From: Nyssa sinensis
Taxonomy: Eukaryota > Streptophyta > Magnoliopsida > Cornales > Nyssaceae
NCBI GenBank assembly: GCA_008638375.1
Contig: CM018052.1
Span: forward strand, 23,344,071-23,408,070
Direction: 5' to 3'
Length of the DNA: 64,000 bases
Shown: positions 33,701-46,773 of the stretch, piece by piece
Layout of the letters: the number at the start of each line of letters is the position of its first letter
Numbering within the stretch: position 1 is the first letter of the stretch
Translations under genes and position numbers: made by a program
Notes under the pieces: model-generated
Databases searched by the model: none
Seen by the model: only the letters and a program-made list of their open reading frames with translations
What the model was told of the DNA's origin: nothing

Positions 33701-35132
33701 CATAGGCTTCTAGGAGAATTTTTACTAAATTATAAAATTTCTCCTAATGTGCATATTCTTACGTTGAAGCAGGTCATTGAGTATGACAGACATACTCTAA
33801 TTCGGCATGCTCTAGCAGAAAAGTTCGATGAGTTGGAAGACTTCTTTGGTTTTCCACTGCTTCTAGCTTCGTGCATCTTTGCGTAGGTTTACTCTTGTAC
33901 TTAACCAGAAGCAGTTCATTTTACGCTCATACTTGCAATCATGGCTTCCCATGCAAAGGACCACAAAAGATACCTAAAGTATATCACTTATTATATGCAG
34001 GCTTATTCAATCTGCTAGTGAGGTTGCTGCTGTTGTGAGTCCATTTGGAGCCATTCTTGATGTTTTTATGCATAGAGCAAAATATTCTGGAAATGGGGAA
34101 GATGTGGTAAGTTAAAAAAATTTCTTAGTGCACAGTGCCTTCATGTTAACCTTCATCATCTCATTATCAAGCAACTGTGCCGAGTCATGATAAAACGATG
34201 GAAAAATTATAATGAGAATATGAGAGATATTATACCAATTTACTCATTTTCAATTTTCAAGTGAAATAACATCAGTATATCCCTTAGTCCATATCATCTG
34301 TTGCACATTTTGACTTTAGTCCATATCATCTGTTGGACATTTTGACTGCTAGTGATAAGTAAAAAATGGATAGACAGTAACTTGAGTAGTTTCACTTTAA
34401 AGCACTGTTCTGTTCATGAGGTTTCTATAGCCAATACATTAACCATGCATAAGATATTATTTAGGGTTCATTATATGTCCATTGGTGGTTTAGAGCAATT
34501 GGTGGACTCAGTGCCTCAATTGGATTCTTTCTGTGGGGTTGGCACCTGAATAAATGCCTTGGGGGCAAGCTGACATATATAAGTAACTCAAGAGGAATGG
34601 CATCACAATTCTCCACTGTAGCAACGATGATCATGCTGACCAGATTGAAGCTTCCAGTGTCAAGTGTCCATGCCTTTGTCGGATCCTTAGTAGGAGTTGG
34701 CATTGCTGATGAACCTCGGGTAAAATTCCCATGCTCACCTCCTTTCATAATTTTTGTAATTCCAAAAGAATATGTGGTTTCAATTCCAGCATGTAATGAT
34801 TTAGGCCATCTCTCCATATACCTAGCCAAGTTTCCCAAGGCAAATAAGTCCAACAACACTAACAAAACATGCTTGGTTCATAGAAATGACCTATGAATCA
34901 TTCAATCAGTTAAGAATTTGACCTCTATGCTACCTTAAATTAGAAGCCAAACTGTTTTTTGGGTGAATATTTTCTTTTTACTGAATTATAACTTTGGTTA
35001 TTGCAGAATGTGAATTGGAAGCTCCTATTGAAATTTCTATGTGGATGGGTTATGACCATACTATTCTGTTGTTCGGTTGCTTATGGAATGTACTCCTTCT
35101 CAATACACTCCCCTGCCTATGTGGTGCCCTGA
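30707..35132 (+). CDS. PHO4-family (PiT-type) phosphate transporter-like membrane protein
   Basis: Eleven exons join in frame to 596 residues: 30707-30856, 31007-31129, 31363-31432, 31643-31767, 32058-32273, 32714-32800, 32887-33309, 33773-33882, 34001-34106, 34465-34719 and 35007-35132. All introns are GT..AG. The ATG at 30707 was chosen because the upstream ATG at 30680 meets a stop. PHO4 proteins carry phosphate across membranes, coupled to Na+ or H+. The N-terminal half-signature reads SVGANNIPASFSSPVGSGAL (exons 1-2), and the C-terminal half has LPVSSVHAFVGSLVGVGIAD. About 130 mostly hydrophilic residues (roughly 268-398, exon 7) form the usual central loop between two groups of membrane segments. 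The canonical GANDVANA motifs are altered: GANNIPAS in the first half and QSASEVAAV at the matching place in the second. Substrate and coupling are therefore not certain. No plastid transit peptide is evident, unlike PHT2;1. No stop or frameshift was found. Confidence 0.85.
33437..33630 (+). repeat. 57-bp tandem repeat in intron 7 of the PHO4-type gene
   Basis: About three copies of a unit with TTTGAGCAAACAATGCCTAA; GAGCAAACAATGCC recurs at 33494, 33551 and 33608. The first copy is more diverged. The repeat lies wholly in the intron between the central-loop exon and the next exon. Confidence 0.85.
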
Positions 35133-37118
35133 TCTTGCTACGAGGCACCAGTGTCCATTTCCATTTATGCCTATTTACTACCATCTAATTTGGTAATTAT
35201 ATTGTTCATTCAAATTTTGGAGATAAATTACCATGTTTCTTCATTCAAATTCACAGCAATTATTTATTGAAAATTAGTTTGAAGTTTGAACAGAAGCGCT
35301 CTTCTTTTGATAGCATGGTCAAAATGTACCAATGTTCATATGTATATATATATCTCCCCAAGTAGTAAATTCTCTCTAATTGGTAATCACAACAACTAAA
35401 ATTATGTAAATTGAGCCGAAGAGGACTATTGATATCCATTCTTCGCTAATATTGCAGCAAGAACCCTTACTAAAAATCACCAAACTGTTTCACAACCTGA
35501 TTGCCCATGCAACAAAAAGAAAAATATCATATCAATTACAAAAGGAAATTTGAAAAGAGTCAATCCCAAACAGTTGCTTAGAAATATTATTGTCTTTCAT
35601 CATGTGAAAACATTGGCCTAAAATCTGTAGAAAAGCATATCCACAAACTCTTCTAATAATAAAGAGGAACTTTTTCCACGAACTTTTCCCCACCAAACAA
35701 ATCCCATTTCCATTGATTACAATATTAAAACTTCAATAGTAAGCTAATTCCCTAGTCGTTGTATTGGATGCATACAAACTTAAAAAGTCTAATAAAATTC
35801 AAATCTTACTGTCCCCACAGAGTATGGAAAGCAGAATCATATGAAGATCTAATTGGATAAACACACAGAGACTAACTTTTTATGGCATTTTCAAAGAGAC
35901 CCTTTTCAGCCATCCAAAAGGTGAATTTAACCATCATGAGAGAACCCCTTTCTTTCTTTCACCTTTTATGAATATCTTGTGGTCGGTTTCAAAAGTGGAA
36001 ACTGATAGAGAGATTCAAGGTCCAAAATTTCATTCCCTAACTAGCAGAGACGCGTAATTTCTATGCTATTGGTATGGGGTAGCAACAAATACTTAGGTGG
36101 GTGGCAACAACGTGTGAGGATAAAAAAAAAAAATGATTGGGAGTTAACCATTTTATATATCCTGTCTAATACTTAAAAGGCAATTCCTAGTATTGATCCT
36201 GGTTACGCATGGTGTTCTAAGACGGAGAGAATGGATGCATACCTAACTTTTAATATTATTTTTGCATAACTGCTTTCCATGTTCTCAGGTTTGACAACTC
36301 GAGTGTTTTACCATTGCATTGCACTACCCAAATCCAATCTAATTGTTCAAATATAAAACAATTTAACTTGATAAATTCATTTGAACCATCTAATTAGGAC
36401 ACACATTCTCTTCCTTTTTCTTTTGAAACATTTCTTCCAGATAAATTGATTGAAGTTAATTCACATTTCTTTAACCAATACTACTATTCTTTCTCATTGT
36501 ACATTCAAAATTCTCAGTTAATTTCAAAATGGAAATTGCTATTCTTTTCTCTGCGTAGCATGTGGATGGAGACAGAAAATGAGGTATGTTCAATGGTTAA
36601 GAACTGAACCATCACAAAGACGGCTAGCAAGCACTACTCATTCACCTAACCATCCATGTAGTAGACGTGCCCATTTCTTTTTCAATCTGTCTTTATACAT
36701 TTCTTCAACATTAGAATAGTCAGCCCCTATGTTATGTATAAAAAGTCAACATTCCATGACACAGACCCTTCCCTTCCCTTCCCTTCATTTTCATGATTTT
36801 CACTTATCTTATTTAAGTCCTTAATCATAATCCTAATCCAAAGAATCATATGCATCATGCTTTTATGATATACTGCCCAAATGTCCTCTTCTTTGCAGTA
36901 CATACATTATTTTAGGTTTTGTTGTGTAGCTGTATTTTAGAAAGTGGTTTTCTTGTTCAATTTTTTTTTTTTTTGGTCACTAAACAGAAGAAAATCATTG
37001 AGTTCGACACTTTACAGTTAAACTGGTGCAACTGCCAAATTCTTTGTATCTAATTAGTAATTACTTTTGTATTAAATAGTAATATGATGCTGGTGTCCGA
37101 CAATTTTGCCTTAAAAGT

Positions 37119-37152
<34 letters not shown>

Positions 37153-37956
37153 AAGTCATAGAAACATGTTAGAAAGAGCCTGCAAAGTGGCAGAACAGAA
37201 TGTGTCAGAGGGTTCAATTCTTTTTGTTGATGTAGAGTTTAATATATAGATTTTATGAGCCCATGAGAGAGATGAACTAATTAAATTTCTAAGTCTATAA
37301 ATTGCAAAAAAATAAATAATAAAATAAAAAAATTAAACAGATCTCTTATAAGATTTTCAATAATTACAGATAATATCCTACTTATTTTTAAAATTACGCT
37401 ACACTTTTCTGATTTGACTATTAATTGTTTAACGTTCATAACAAGTCTTGACAGTTTTGGCTGGCAACAACATTTATTTAAATTTTTGTAATTAAATACT
37501 AACTTTATTCCTTTACAATTATTGAAATGCCAACTTTTGACTAAAAGAATTGTAATTTAGATAGAAAATAAATTAATAATTTTTTCATATTCCAATAATG
37601 CTGACAATTATGATAAGGGGAGGATTGTATAAATTTGAAAAGAAATAAAGCACCATCTGTAATTGTCATAAGTTTCCCGCTACAATTTTACACACACAAA
37701 CACACACATGTGAATTCAAAATTTAAGATAAAAGAGTTATGAACAAATAACATATAGAATAATAGAATTTTGGGACAGTAGTCCACTAGTCCTAGGCAAT
37801 ATTCTATATAAACATTGATTATCCTTAATATAATGTTGAATGAGAAGGTCCACTATATACGCGGGGTTAGGCGGTGCTATACGTAATGTAACAACTTACA
37901 TGTCGTTCTCTTCCTTTTAATCAATGCGTTGAACTTTCATATCAGTGTCCTTGTAT
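35133..37956. other. Intergenic DNA before the first peptide gene
   Basis: No gene was recognised. A (GA)n tract of about 28 bp lies at 37122-37149. The last several hundred bases should contain the promoter of the peptide gene at 38025. Confidence 0.6.
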
Positions 37957-37963
37957 TATAAAA
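37957..37963 (+). promoter_or_regulatory. TATA box of the first peptide gene
   Basis: TATAAAA stands 62 bp before the start codon at 38025, which would place transcription initiation near 37988 and give a short leader. Confidence rests on position and consensus only. Confidence 0.6.
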
Positions 37964-38024
37964 CCATCCTAATAAACCTCCATGTCCTCTGCTCCTCACA
38001 AACAACCCACATTTTATATTTCCC

Positions 38025-38300
38025 ATGGCTACTTATGATCAATCACCACCTTCTTCACTCTTGTTAACCCTTTCAGTTCTTCTCATTTTCATGGCAGCCG
38101 CTACAGTTTCTGCATCTCGAATCTACCCGCCGCCGGGATTGCCAAAAAGTGGAGAAGCTTCGAGGGATGGCAAACCACCGGTGCAGTCGCCGGAGGTTCA
38201 TTTTCATGTCCTTGCAAAAGGGCAAGTCCCACCTTCTGGTCCAAGCCATAGAGGCCACAGTTCACCTATTTTTGCAAAACATCTCTCGAGAAAACACTGA
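38025..38300 (+). CDS. Small secreted signalling-peptide precursor, IDA-like/PIP-like
   Basis: Single exon, 91 residues. Residues 1-30 are a signal peptide (hydrophobic SLLLTLSVLLIFMAAATVSA, cleavage likely after VSA), a variable polar region follows, and then KGQVPPSGPSHRGH at residues 65-78 and PIFAKHLSRKH at the end. The P-S-G-P-S core is shared by the IDA/IDL and PAMP-induced (PIP) peptides. These are cut from such precursors and read by leucine-rich-repeat receptor kinases in abscission, root and defence responses. The basic-Gly-His ending fits PIP-like peptides better than the R-H-N ending of IDA. The gene at 46774-47058 on the other strand encodes the same core and the same FA(K/R)HL segment. 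A TATA box lies at a suitable distance. Family placement is inference from the motif. The start is supported by the signal peptide beginning at the first Met. Confidence 0.7.
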   Translation: MATYDQSPPSSLLLTLSVLLIFMAAATVSASRIYPPPGLPKSGEASRDGKPPVQSPEVHFHVLAKGQVPPSGPSHRGHSSPIFAKHLSRKH

Positions 38301-39043
38301 TCAGAGTTCTGTGTCAAGCCTTGCAGTGCTTCACCATTGATTGATTGTGTCTTTAGTATACAAAACTTCTTTTTAATTTAATGCTACCGCTGTCATAAAA
38401 TACAGAGTTTGATTTGGTATAGCTATAGAATGATCTGAAAGGCTGTTTGGTTATTTTTGTTTGTTTCAGAGAATCAGAGGTACCTGTGTGTGAACAATTT
38501 TGAGATAATTGTTATTACATTTTTTCCCATTATATCATTAATCAGCTACTTTTCTACGGTTGTCCTAAATCTAGGCAAAAAAAGAGCGTATGATAAATGA
38601 TGGAAAATAATCTGATCCAACATATAAAGTGACCTTAGTTTTAAACAAATCATCAAGGAACATAAAGAACAGTCATTCACATTACTTTTTCTCTGAACAG
38701 ATTATTAGATTAGTTGACCCGGTTAATAAAATTCGAAATACATGGTTGTTACCTACTTTTTTTTTTGACCCGGTAACCTCCCTACCAACCGTAATTTTCG
38801 GTCATGTGACCGGTTATAAACTTGGGCACACATACCGATTAAATCTCGGGAAGGTAGCCTTAATAAGTATCATTATTTTTGTGGAATATTGAATTTATGA
38901 CGGGTATCTTATAAAACACTTATCATATGATTTACAATTACTCAACTACCTCCTTGGGGTTGCTACCCACTTTAACGTTAACACCATTTGATGGGGGGCA
39001 AAGAAAGCAGATGTAACCCCAACATTTAAGTTAAGCTCCATCT

Positions 39044-39165
39044 ATTTAATAGCAGTGAACACCAATTCATAAGGTATGGTAATTTTGATGACAACACACT
39101 TTCATTTAATAGCTGTGAACACTAATTTATAAGGTATGGTGATTATGATGACAATACACTTTCAT
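39044..39165 (+). repeat. 60-bp tandem duplication
   Basis: Two copies start ATTTAATAGC (39044 and 39104) and share GTGAACAC and AAGGTATGGT, with scattered substitutions. Noncoding. Confidence 0.85.
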
Positions 39166-40169
39166 TTCATTTCTATAGCATACAATGGCTCAATTGCTCC
39201 AATTTTTCCAACTTAAGGATTGGAGAGGCTTTGGCCAGTATTGCACTGGCGTCCTTTGATAACATTTTCTTCTTGCAAGGATCTCATTTCTGTAGGACAA
39301 TCAATTGCATCGATAGTTGGCACCATCTGTGGAAAGACACCGGTCATCTTGCAATGAAAAATTGTATCGTTTCTGTAATGAGATCTCTAAAGGTACATTG
39401 TGAGACCAGAAATGTAGAAATGCAATCTGTAGGCCATATCAGTATAATGAAGATAGATATTGTGAAATGACGAAGGCAAAGCTTGACCCAAGTTCAGTAT
39501 AAGCTTAGGTAGAAATGCCAGGAATTTATGCGAAATTTTGTGAAGGAAGCAATTTTTCCCGATTTGGTGGACATGAAAAGTTGCAGATGCCCATCATAAT
39601 GTTCTTCTTTATATGTGACAAGCTAAAGAAGAAGCTATAATGTTTTCTGAAATGGGGCAGGCCAAATCACAAATCAAGTCCCAAAATTGACCAGATCCCT
39701 AGGAAAAGGAAAAAAATCTACGAAGTCCCTCACAAAATGGGAGAATCATGTCAAAAGAATGACCCAAGCCATATAGAAATTGAATAAGTTACAAAAATCC
39801 CTGCGGTGGAGCAAGCCAAATCATAGATCAGGTCTCAAGATTGATCACATCTCTAGAGAATGGGAAAAACCTACCGAGTCCCTTGAAATGAGATAATTGG
39901 GTAAAAGACCCAATCCCTAGAAAAGGGAAGAAGCTACAAAAACCCTTTTGGTAAAGTAATGATATGGATGATGAAACTCTTAAGTTATTGATAATAAATT
40001 GTGTGAGAATCAATTTTTTTTATGACAAAGTGAATTTCATTTATTGTTATATCATTATAATAATTGAATTGATCTTAAATGATACTTAATCGTATTTAAA
40101 GATATCTTATTCAAGTTTTGTAGTACAAAAATAATTGTTTAAGTATCAGTCTGACTAACCAAACCATGA

Positions 40170-40400
40170 TCGGCTAACAGGACATAGGGCAAGTCGAGAT
40201 ATTCCAAGCAACCTTTGCTTAAGCTAATCAGAAATTGATGTATGGCTTACAGAAATCAAGATACTGAGAGTAACATTTGGATTGACTAAGAGGACATCGA
40301 GAAAGTTGAGATATTACAAACACAATAAGTTATAGCTAATCGAAAAATGGATGTTCGGCCTACCGAAGTCTAGATACTGAGAGCATCACCATGTCTAGCT
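40170..40400 (+). repeat. Diverged tandem repeat, about 113-bp period
   Basis: GATACTGAGAG recurs at 40260 and 40373, and GACAT followed by AGTTGAGATATT-like sequence at 40181 and 40293. Two degenerate copies can be followed; a third may begin past 40400. Confidence 0.6.
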
Positions 40401-41857
40401 AATAAAAAAAGAGCAGTTCGACTAACTAAAGTTCACGATACATGCTTTTTGGGGTTCAAAAGTCTGGTCGACTGTCCAGAATATGTTTTAGAGATAGTTG
40501 TTTTGAATTTCAATTTATTCACTGGAGACAAAATAAGCGTTTTTTTGCACTATTTTGAAAAAATTTATTTAAAAGAAATCTAATTTATTGAGAGATAACT
40601 TTTAGAACTCAACTTTTGAAAACGAAATTACAAAAACTGTCTCTAGAATCAATCTTTGAATCATTGAAGAGACTTTCAAATCTCAAGTCCCTTAAAAAAT
40701 TGAAGAATGAAAAATTCAACATATACCTTTAAATTTATATTCTCTCTACTCTTGTGTATTCATTGTTATATATATATATATATATAATTTTTTTTTTCCT
40801 ATATAGAGGGATTATTATGTTCTCGTTCTTGTAACTCATTTGTCAGAATAGAAGCATAAAGATGGTGTGATGTCACTGTCAAAAAAACTTTTTTTTTTTG
40901 TAAAATAAAAAATTAAGCTTTGAATATGCTTTAAATTTGAAGCATATTAATTTTTTTCCGTTTGGTCAACATTTTGTAAGTACCTTTTTTTTTTGTGGCT
41001 TTTGAGAACGGTTTTTACTTTGATATTCACTTCCAAAAGACTCGTACGTAAAGGTGGTGCTCATGGTTCCATTGAATTATAGTTGAATTTTATGCTAGTT
41101 AGAAAATATTAAAAATTTGAAGGAAGTCATGCTGACCTATATAACTATATTCATATTGGACATATACAACTTATCTCTAGAATAGGTTAATTTGTTCCTT
41201 GGATTCTAATAATAAAGGGGCAGTTTTAACGAGACTCCTGTTATTGCAGGTCACGATAAGAGGCGGAACTACGTTATACCGAAGGGGGAGGAGCAATGAT
41301 CCTTTCAAACTTTTGAAAATTTTATTTTTCCTCTATATTTTTCGAGAAATTTTTTAAAAAATTAGAATTTCTCCCCCTTTTTTATACTTTTACAAAATAC
41401 GTTCTAAAATAATAGTTTTTATTCTTGGCCCCTGCCATGAATTAAAAGTGTTGTAATCTTATCGTTATACTAAGACCCACACTTGTAATTTTTTCTAATA
41501 AATTTGTTTTTTGGCAAGGCTTTGTTTGTTGTTATGGAAATTGTTCCTGCATTATTAATTCTTATTTAGAAAGTTTTTGGATATGTATTTAGAAAATTTT
41601 TGTAAAATTATTTTGTAGTTAGTTTTTGAAAAGTGTATTTTAATTTTTAAAATGTCTGAAAATGTGTTTGAATATAATTTTCTAATTGAGTAAAAAATGT
41701 AATAATGTGTTTGATTATGATTTTGAAAAAAGTGAAAAAAAAGATGAAAATGCATCCGGATTGTAAACTAAAAATAATTATTTAAGTTAATTTGTAAAAT
41801 TAATTATGTCTACTCTTATTAGTGTAAATAATTTATAAAATTAATTTAATTTTTAAT

Positions 41858-42065
41858 TTTTATTATTTTTAATACGTACTTTTCACAATATCTATAATTT
41901 TAAATATTTTTATTTTTCTTTAAGAAATCTTTTATTGGTTTAGTTTTTTTTTAATATGTATTAAAAAAATATTTGTTTAAATTATTTTTAATACGTACTT
42001 TCTACAATATCTATAATTTTAAATATTTTTATTTTTTTAAGAAATATTTTATTTGTTTAAAAAAT
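41858..42065 (+). repeat. Tandem duplication, about 119-bp period
   Basis: AATACGTACTTTYYACAATATC, followed by TATAATTTTAAATATT, occurs starting at 41871 and again at 41990. The surroundings are poly-T and AT-rich. Confidence 0.75.
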
Positions 42066-44578
42066 AATTTTATATTTGATCATATAAATTTTTTGTTTTC
42101 TATGTTCATCTTTTATGTGATTTCTTTTTTCTTGTAGCGGGTAAACAAGTTTCTTTATGTGATTTCTTTTTTATTGTAGAATTTTCTGGTAAACAAGTTT
42201 CTCAATTTTTTATTTCTGAAAATCAAGAAAAACAGTTTTGTAAAACAGAAACAAACACAGCAGCAGCTTTTGCCACAGGGAAAAAGATAAAAAAACTGTT
42301 AATACTGTGGTATCACGTTGTCCTTGTGAGGTTTTTTATTTTCTTTATGCACAATTGAAAAGATTAGGACGAGTCAACACCCTACAGCTAGACTCATAGG
42401 TCTCAAAAATCCACATGATTTCACTGTAGATAGATTAAATTCTGATATTGCGTGTTCGATTTAAACCCTGAAAGGTATAAATTAATTATATGTAACATAA
42501 AGTGGTCTCTCTTGTTTTTTTTTTTCGGGGGAAAAAAGGAACTTGCCATTGGGAAGTGGGACACCATGTCAAGTGGTTCTGCTCATGGAAAATCCCTGAA
42601 ACACAGACCTGCCACCATAAATCATTCCATAGCAAGTACAACAAGCACCCACTTGAGTAGAAATTTTATCATACATCAAGTTTATTGATCATACACAAGC
42701 ATATTAATCACATTCTCTCGTATAAATAAGTATTATTTTATGTATCTTAAAAATTAAATATTTTATATAAATAACATTATATTATAAATCAAATTTATAC
42801 AAAATCGATGAACCTAGTTCATGTTAGGATTTCTCCCCCACGGAGAGGACTCATATCATTTTCTTCTTGTTCAAACCAATCCTACTTTTTTTAGCTGGTA
42901 TTCGGAAGGATACGTAACGATTTTGTACAGATCCGACAAAGACTTATTTATAATAATCTCTCCTAATTTCCAAATATGTGTGCATGTATATATATATATA
43001 TATATATAATTTTCATCGTACTTCATCTTCTTTAAGTTTACTATTTTGTTACAAATTTTTTTTGTTTAAGTGGAGCGAGTATAAAAAATGTTTTTATGAA
43101 GCAAATTGTCAAGTGGCATTCCGAAAAAGTTTTGTGTTGTTCTACCCGTCATATTTATTACTTTATGTGAGATTCATTTTGAATTTTGCAAACGTGCAAG
43201 TAGTGTGAATCTTAGTATTTGTATAATATGAATAAGGAGGACCATCAATGACTATAAAACAAAGGAGTCAAAAGTAAATGACAAAATATTGATACAAATA
43301 TTTTATTTATGAAAATTTCGTTATGTGCTTTATATTGTACTTAACATGCATTTATTTTAATTTCAGTATTTATGTTGAGAACATTCAACAAAACTAATAT
43401 GTATCTATATATATATATATATATTGGTATGCTCAAAACAGTCCTGACATGAATATGCTGACACATGGATAGAATTAAGTTGCATTGAAAAAGGCCCAAC
43501 CTAACCACTTTGGAGATTTAAATTCATTCAGGGAAAGTAATTGAAGCTCATCTCTCAATACGAAACTAAGCATAGAGATTACTGACTTTGAATAAGCTAT
43601 CCTAAACTAACAACAGAATCCAATTAAAAAATTGTTGAAAAATAATACATACAATTCTGATTTTCTCTCCATAAAAAAGGCATGTGCAGCATCTATAAAA
43701 CAAAAAGGTAGTAAAAGCACACCTCAAGACATAATTTTTTATTAAGTTACACATTTCATCACCTTGATAACTTGATCAACGGAGAATTTTTTACCGAAAC
43801 CTTCTCCATGACCCTTTAACTCTTTTGTTTTGCCTTTGTGAGCTAGGAATCCATAGAACGGAAAATTATGTAAAGTTAGAGGTAAGGTGTATACAAAATT
43901 GCCATTAGGGGGGTAAAAGTCATTTTCAAAGCTCAGGTTTTGTTGGAGTTGCAACAAAATTAACAACCGAACTTCTGGTCAAGAGTTTTGAATTTTGGCA
44001 ACACTATAATGTATTCATGTTGGAATTTGGAAACATGCCAAACTTGTCTGTCGTGTTTCAATAGCATAGATTTAGGAAGGAAAATGTAACGAAATTGCCA
44101 AGAAAATTATTCGCATGTTCGGGTACTAAGGAAAATAGGCAAGAAAATGAAAATATGAAAGATTAAAAAAGGAAATTTCTTTAATGTTGCATGCCATTTT
44201 ACTTTTATTTTAATAAAAAAAAGGAGAAAAAATATATTTTCTTGGTCTTTTCCCCAACTACTTTTGCAAACCGAAGGCAGTCAAATGTCCATATATTCCA
44301 TGATAAACCTGGAATGCAGTAATAGCCTACATTCTCAGAATTTATCTGTTATATTGGTCATGCTTTACATTCAATCGAAGTCAAAGAAAATGCTAAAATG
44401 CAGATCATTTTTTGAAGATGCATGCACACACTTCATTTTCTTGTTTTACGTGTCAACAAGAGTTTGCTATTTTTTCTTGGAAACTAAGGCAGGAAAATGA
44501 CACGTTTGGTCCCAGTACTTCAAGAGTCAAAGCAGCCCACATGATGAATGAATTTTGAAGCTTTCACAAATTCACATT

Positions 44579-44579
44579 T

Positions 44580-44619
<40 letters not shown>

Positions 44620-44626
44620 TACACAC
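44579..44626. repeat. Compound (AT)n(AC)n microsatellite
   Basis: About 20 bases of AT dinucleotides pass directly into AC dinucleotides. Confidence 0.95.
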
Positions 44627-46022
44627 TTAGTCATTTGCACTTGTTATGCACGTATTATTTAGATTATGATTTTGTATAATTTAAAGTAGGCTGATCACGA
44701 GCCAATATCATAATAATCCATTTGTAATCACTATAAGTGGGATTTATGTGACAATACCATAATTGTTATAAAAGGAATTCATGTGACAGTAGTATAATTA
44801 ATTATTGGAAGAACGTTGCTATTAGTTTCACAATTGAACAAATGAAATTGCGATATAATCAAAAGAGAGAAATAGACATGTCGGAAGCCAATTGTGAAAT
44901 TTTTTACTTTTATAATAATAATAGACAATATATATATATATGTTGGTTGTGAGAATATTTAAGAAATATTGCTATTTCTTCAATTAATGATACATTTTCA
45001 TCAACAGGTGCCCATTATAAATTCAGCTTAGGGTAGTTAAAGTGCTAGTGGGTTGGTTGAGATCTCTAATACCAAATCATGCAAGTAATATATGTAGAAC
45101 CATATATGAATCAGCTGTTCAACCATCTGTGTCATAGAGATCAAGGACCACGGTCTGTCTGAAACGTGAAGAGTGGCCTTATGTTTCCACTTTCCATTTC
45201 ATGGGATTCAAATGCTTCGAGCCGAAGGCCGGTTTGTGGAGCCCTTGTGTTGGTTTGATGAGGGCAAAGCTGTGTTAGCTAGCAACTTGCTCAGTTTTAT
45301 CTCTTTGTAACCAATTTCTATACATCTATATATGTGTGTGTGTGTGTGTGTTTGTGTATGTGCACATTTATGAAGTGAAACCTATGGTAAAATTTCAATG
45401 TAAAAAAACAAATGAAGGATATATATACACACACGCATTGATCTTAGTGTAACAGTAAAATTATTCTATTATATTCGACATAAAAAAAAAAAAAATCATA
45501 TTTGAAATAGATTGTGTGTTAGGTATGATTATGTGGAGTTGAACTTTGGTTGTTTGGAATATCCATGTTGTTTTGAAAGGTCAGATCACATCCATTCTGG
45601 TCTAGTCAATAGAGATGAGCATTCGTGGAAGATAAATTTTGGTCTGCATAATCGTTGTCGGTGTCAATTTTGCATGACTATTCTTGTTTTGGTTAGCAGA
45701 CTTTGACAGGCAATTAATCTTGGATTTGCGTTGAATCATGACCCCAAATCTTCTACACTCCAAGATAATGCTTGTGACTGCACGCATCATTTTCTTCCAC
45801 TAAACATTGCATCTTCACTAACAATCCATGCTCAAATCATTTTGCCGTATTGTGGGAAGCACCATTAATTAGTTTTGAATATCTCAACATATTTTCTCAA
45901 TTTCCAAAATAAATGAAAAAAATAGTATCAGATCTACTATATAAATGCATGTGAATTTCATCACTTTGTGTCCAAAAAAGAAACGCTCAACTAAGCGTAA
46001 AACAACACGTGCATTTTGGCCC

Positions 46023-46140
46023 GTCCCATGAGTCAGACACCCATCTTTAAACACCACTGCAGAGCAAATGGGCACTTAATCAGTCCCATGAGTCACCCAT
46101 CTTTAAACACCAGTGCAGAGCAAATGGGCACTTAATCAAT
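46023..46140 (+). repeat. 60-bp tandem duplication
   Basis: Two near-identical copies start GTCCCATGAGTCA (46023 and 46083). The second lacks four bases (GACA) after that start, and a single C/G difference lies in CACCASTGCAGAGC. High identity points to a recent event. Confidence 0.9.
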
Positions 46141-46773
46141 GTGATTAACCCAATAAAAGTGATCTAAAGAAAATTGAACCCAATAAAATTAGAAGCATGT
46201 TGTTGAAGGGTCTAGCCAACAGAACACGGGTTGTGTCATGGTCCCATGGTCATGGGCTTGAATTGGTGCACAAAAAGTAACCAACCATTGTCAATTAGTG
46301 ATGCAGAAAAAGTCTCCACAAGGCCCAAAACGCGTTTGATCAAACGGCAAAGCTACCCATGGGTCTTTGTGGGCCTAACTTTGGAGGATCAGAGCAGTTT
46401 TTTAACAATAACATATCAACCATAAATAATAAATAATTTTTTCCTCAGTATTATTTATGTAAATTGAATCAATACAATTCTCATAAGTTTCTATAATTCT
46501 TCAAACATTTCCCAATCTAAAGGAATCAAAATAACAAAATAAATTCTAATAAAAGTGGTGTAAATGTTTACTCTCTCACACAATCAGTGTGAGTTAGATT
46601 CTCCCCCACCACATTGTTATATCAAAAAAATAAATATATAAAACCCTATTTGTCTCTCTATACACTTCTATGTGTAAAATTATAATCTAAACCCACCAAG
46701 AAAAAAAATGAAAATATCTTCAAAATTGTAGAGAGTGAAACCATGAACCGAAAAAATATGACGTGGAGAGAGA

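Larger units (their letters stand above)
38301..46773. other. Gene-poor stretch between the two peptide genes
   Basis: About 8.5 kb in which no further gene was recognised on either strand. It contains local tandem duplications (listed separately), (AT)n and (CA)n microsatellites, and poly-T and poly-A runs. At 41260-41440 a segment with GAGGCGGAACTACG and later GGCCCCTGCC resembles a degraded relative of the MITE at 6187. The open frames at 39231, 42452 and 43742 encode nothing familiar. Confidence 0.55.

Noticed and set aside
34352..34549. Open frame suggesting a frameshift at exon 10 of the transporter gene
   Set aside because: Using the acceptor at 34463-34464 the correct frame continues (GSLYVHWWFRAIGGLSASIG), so no frameshift is needed.
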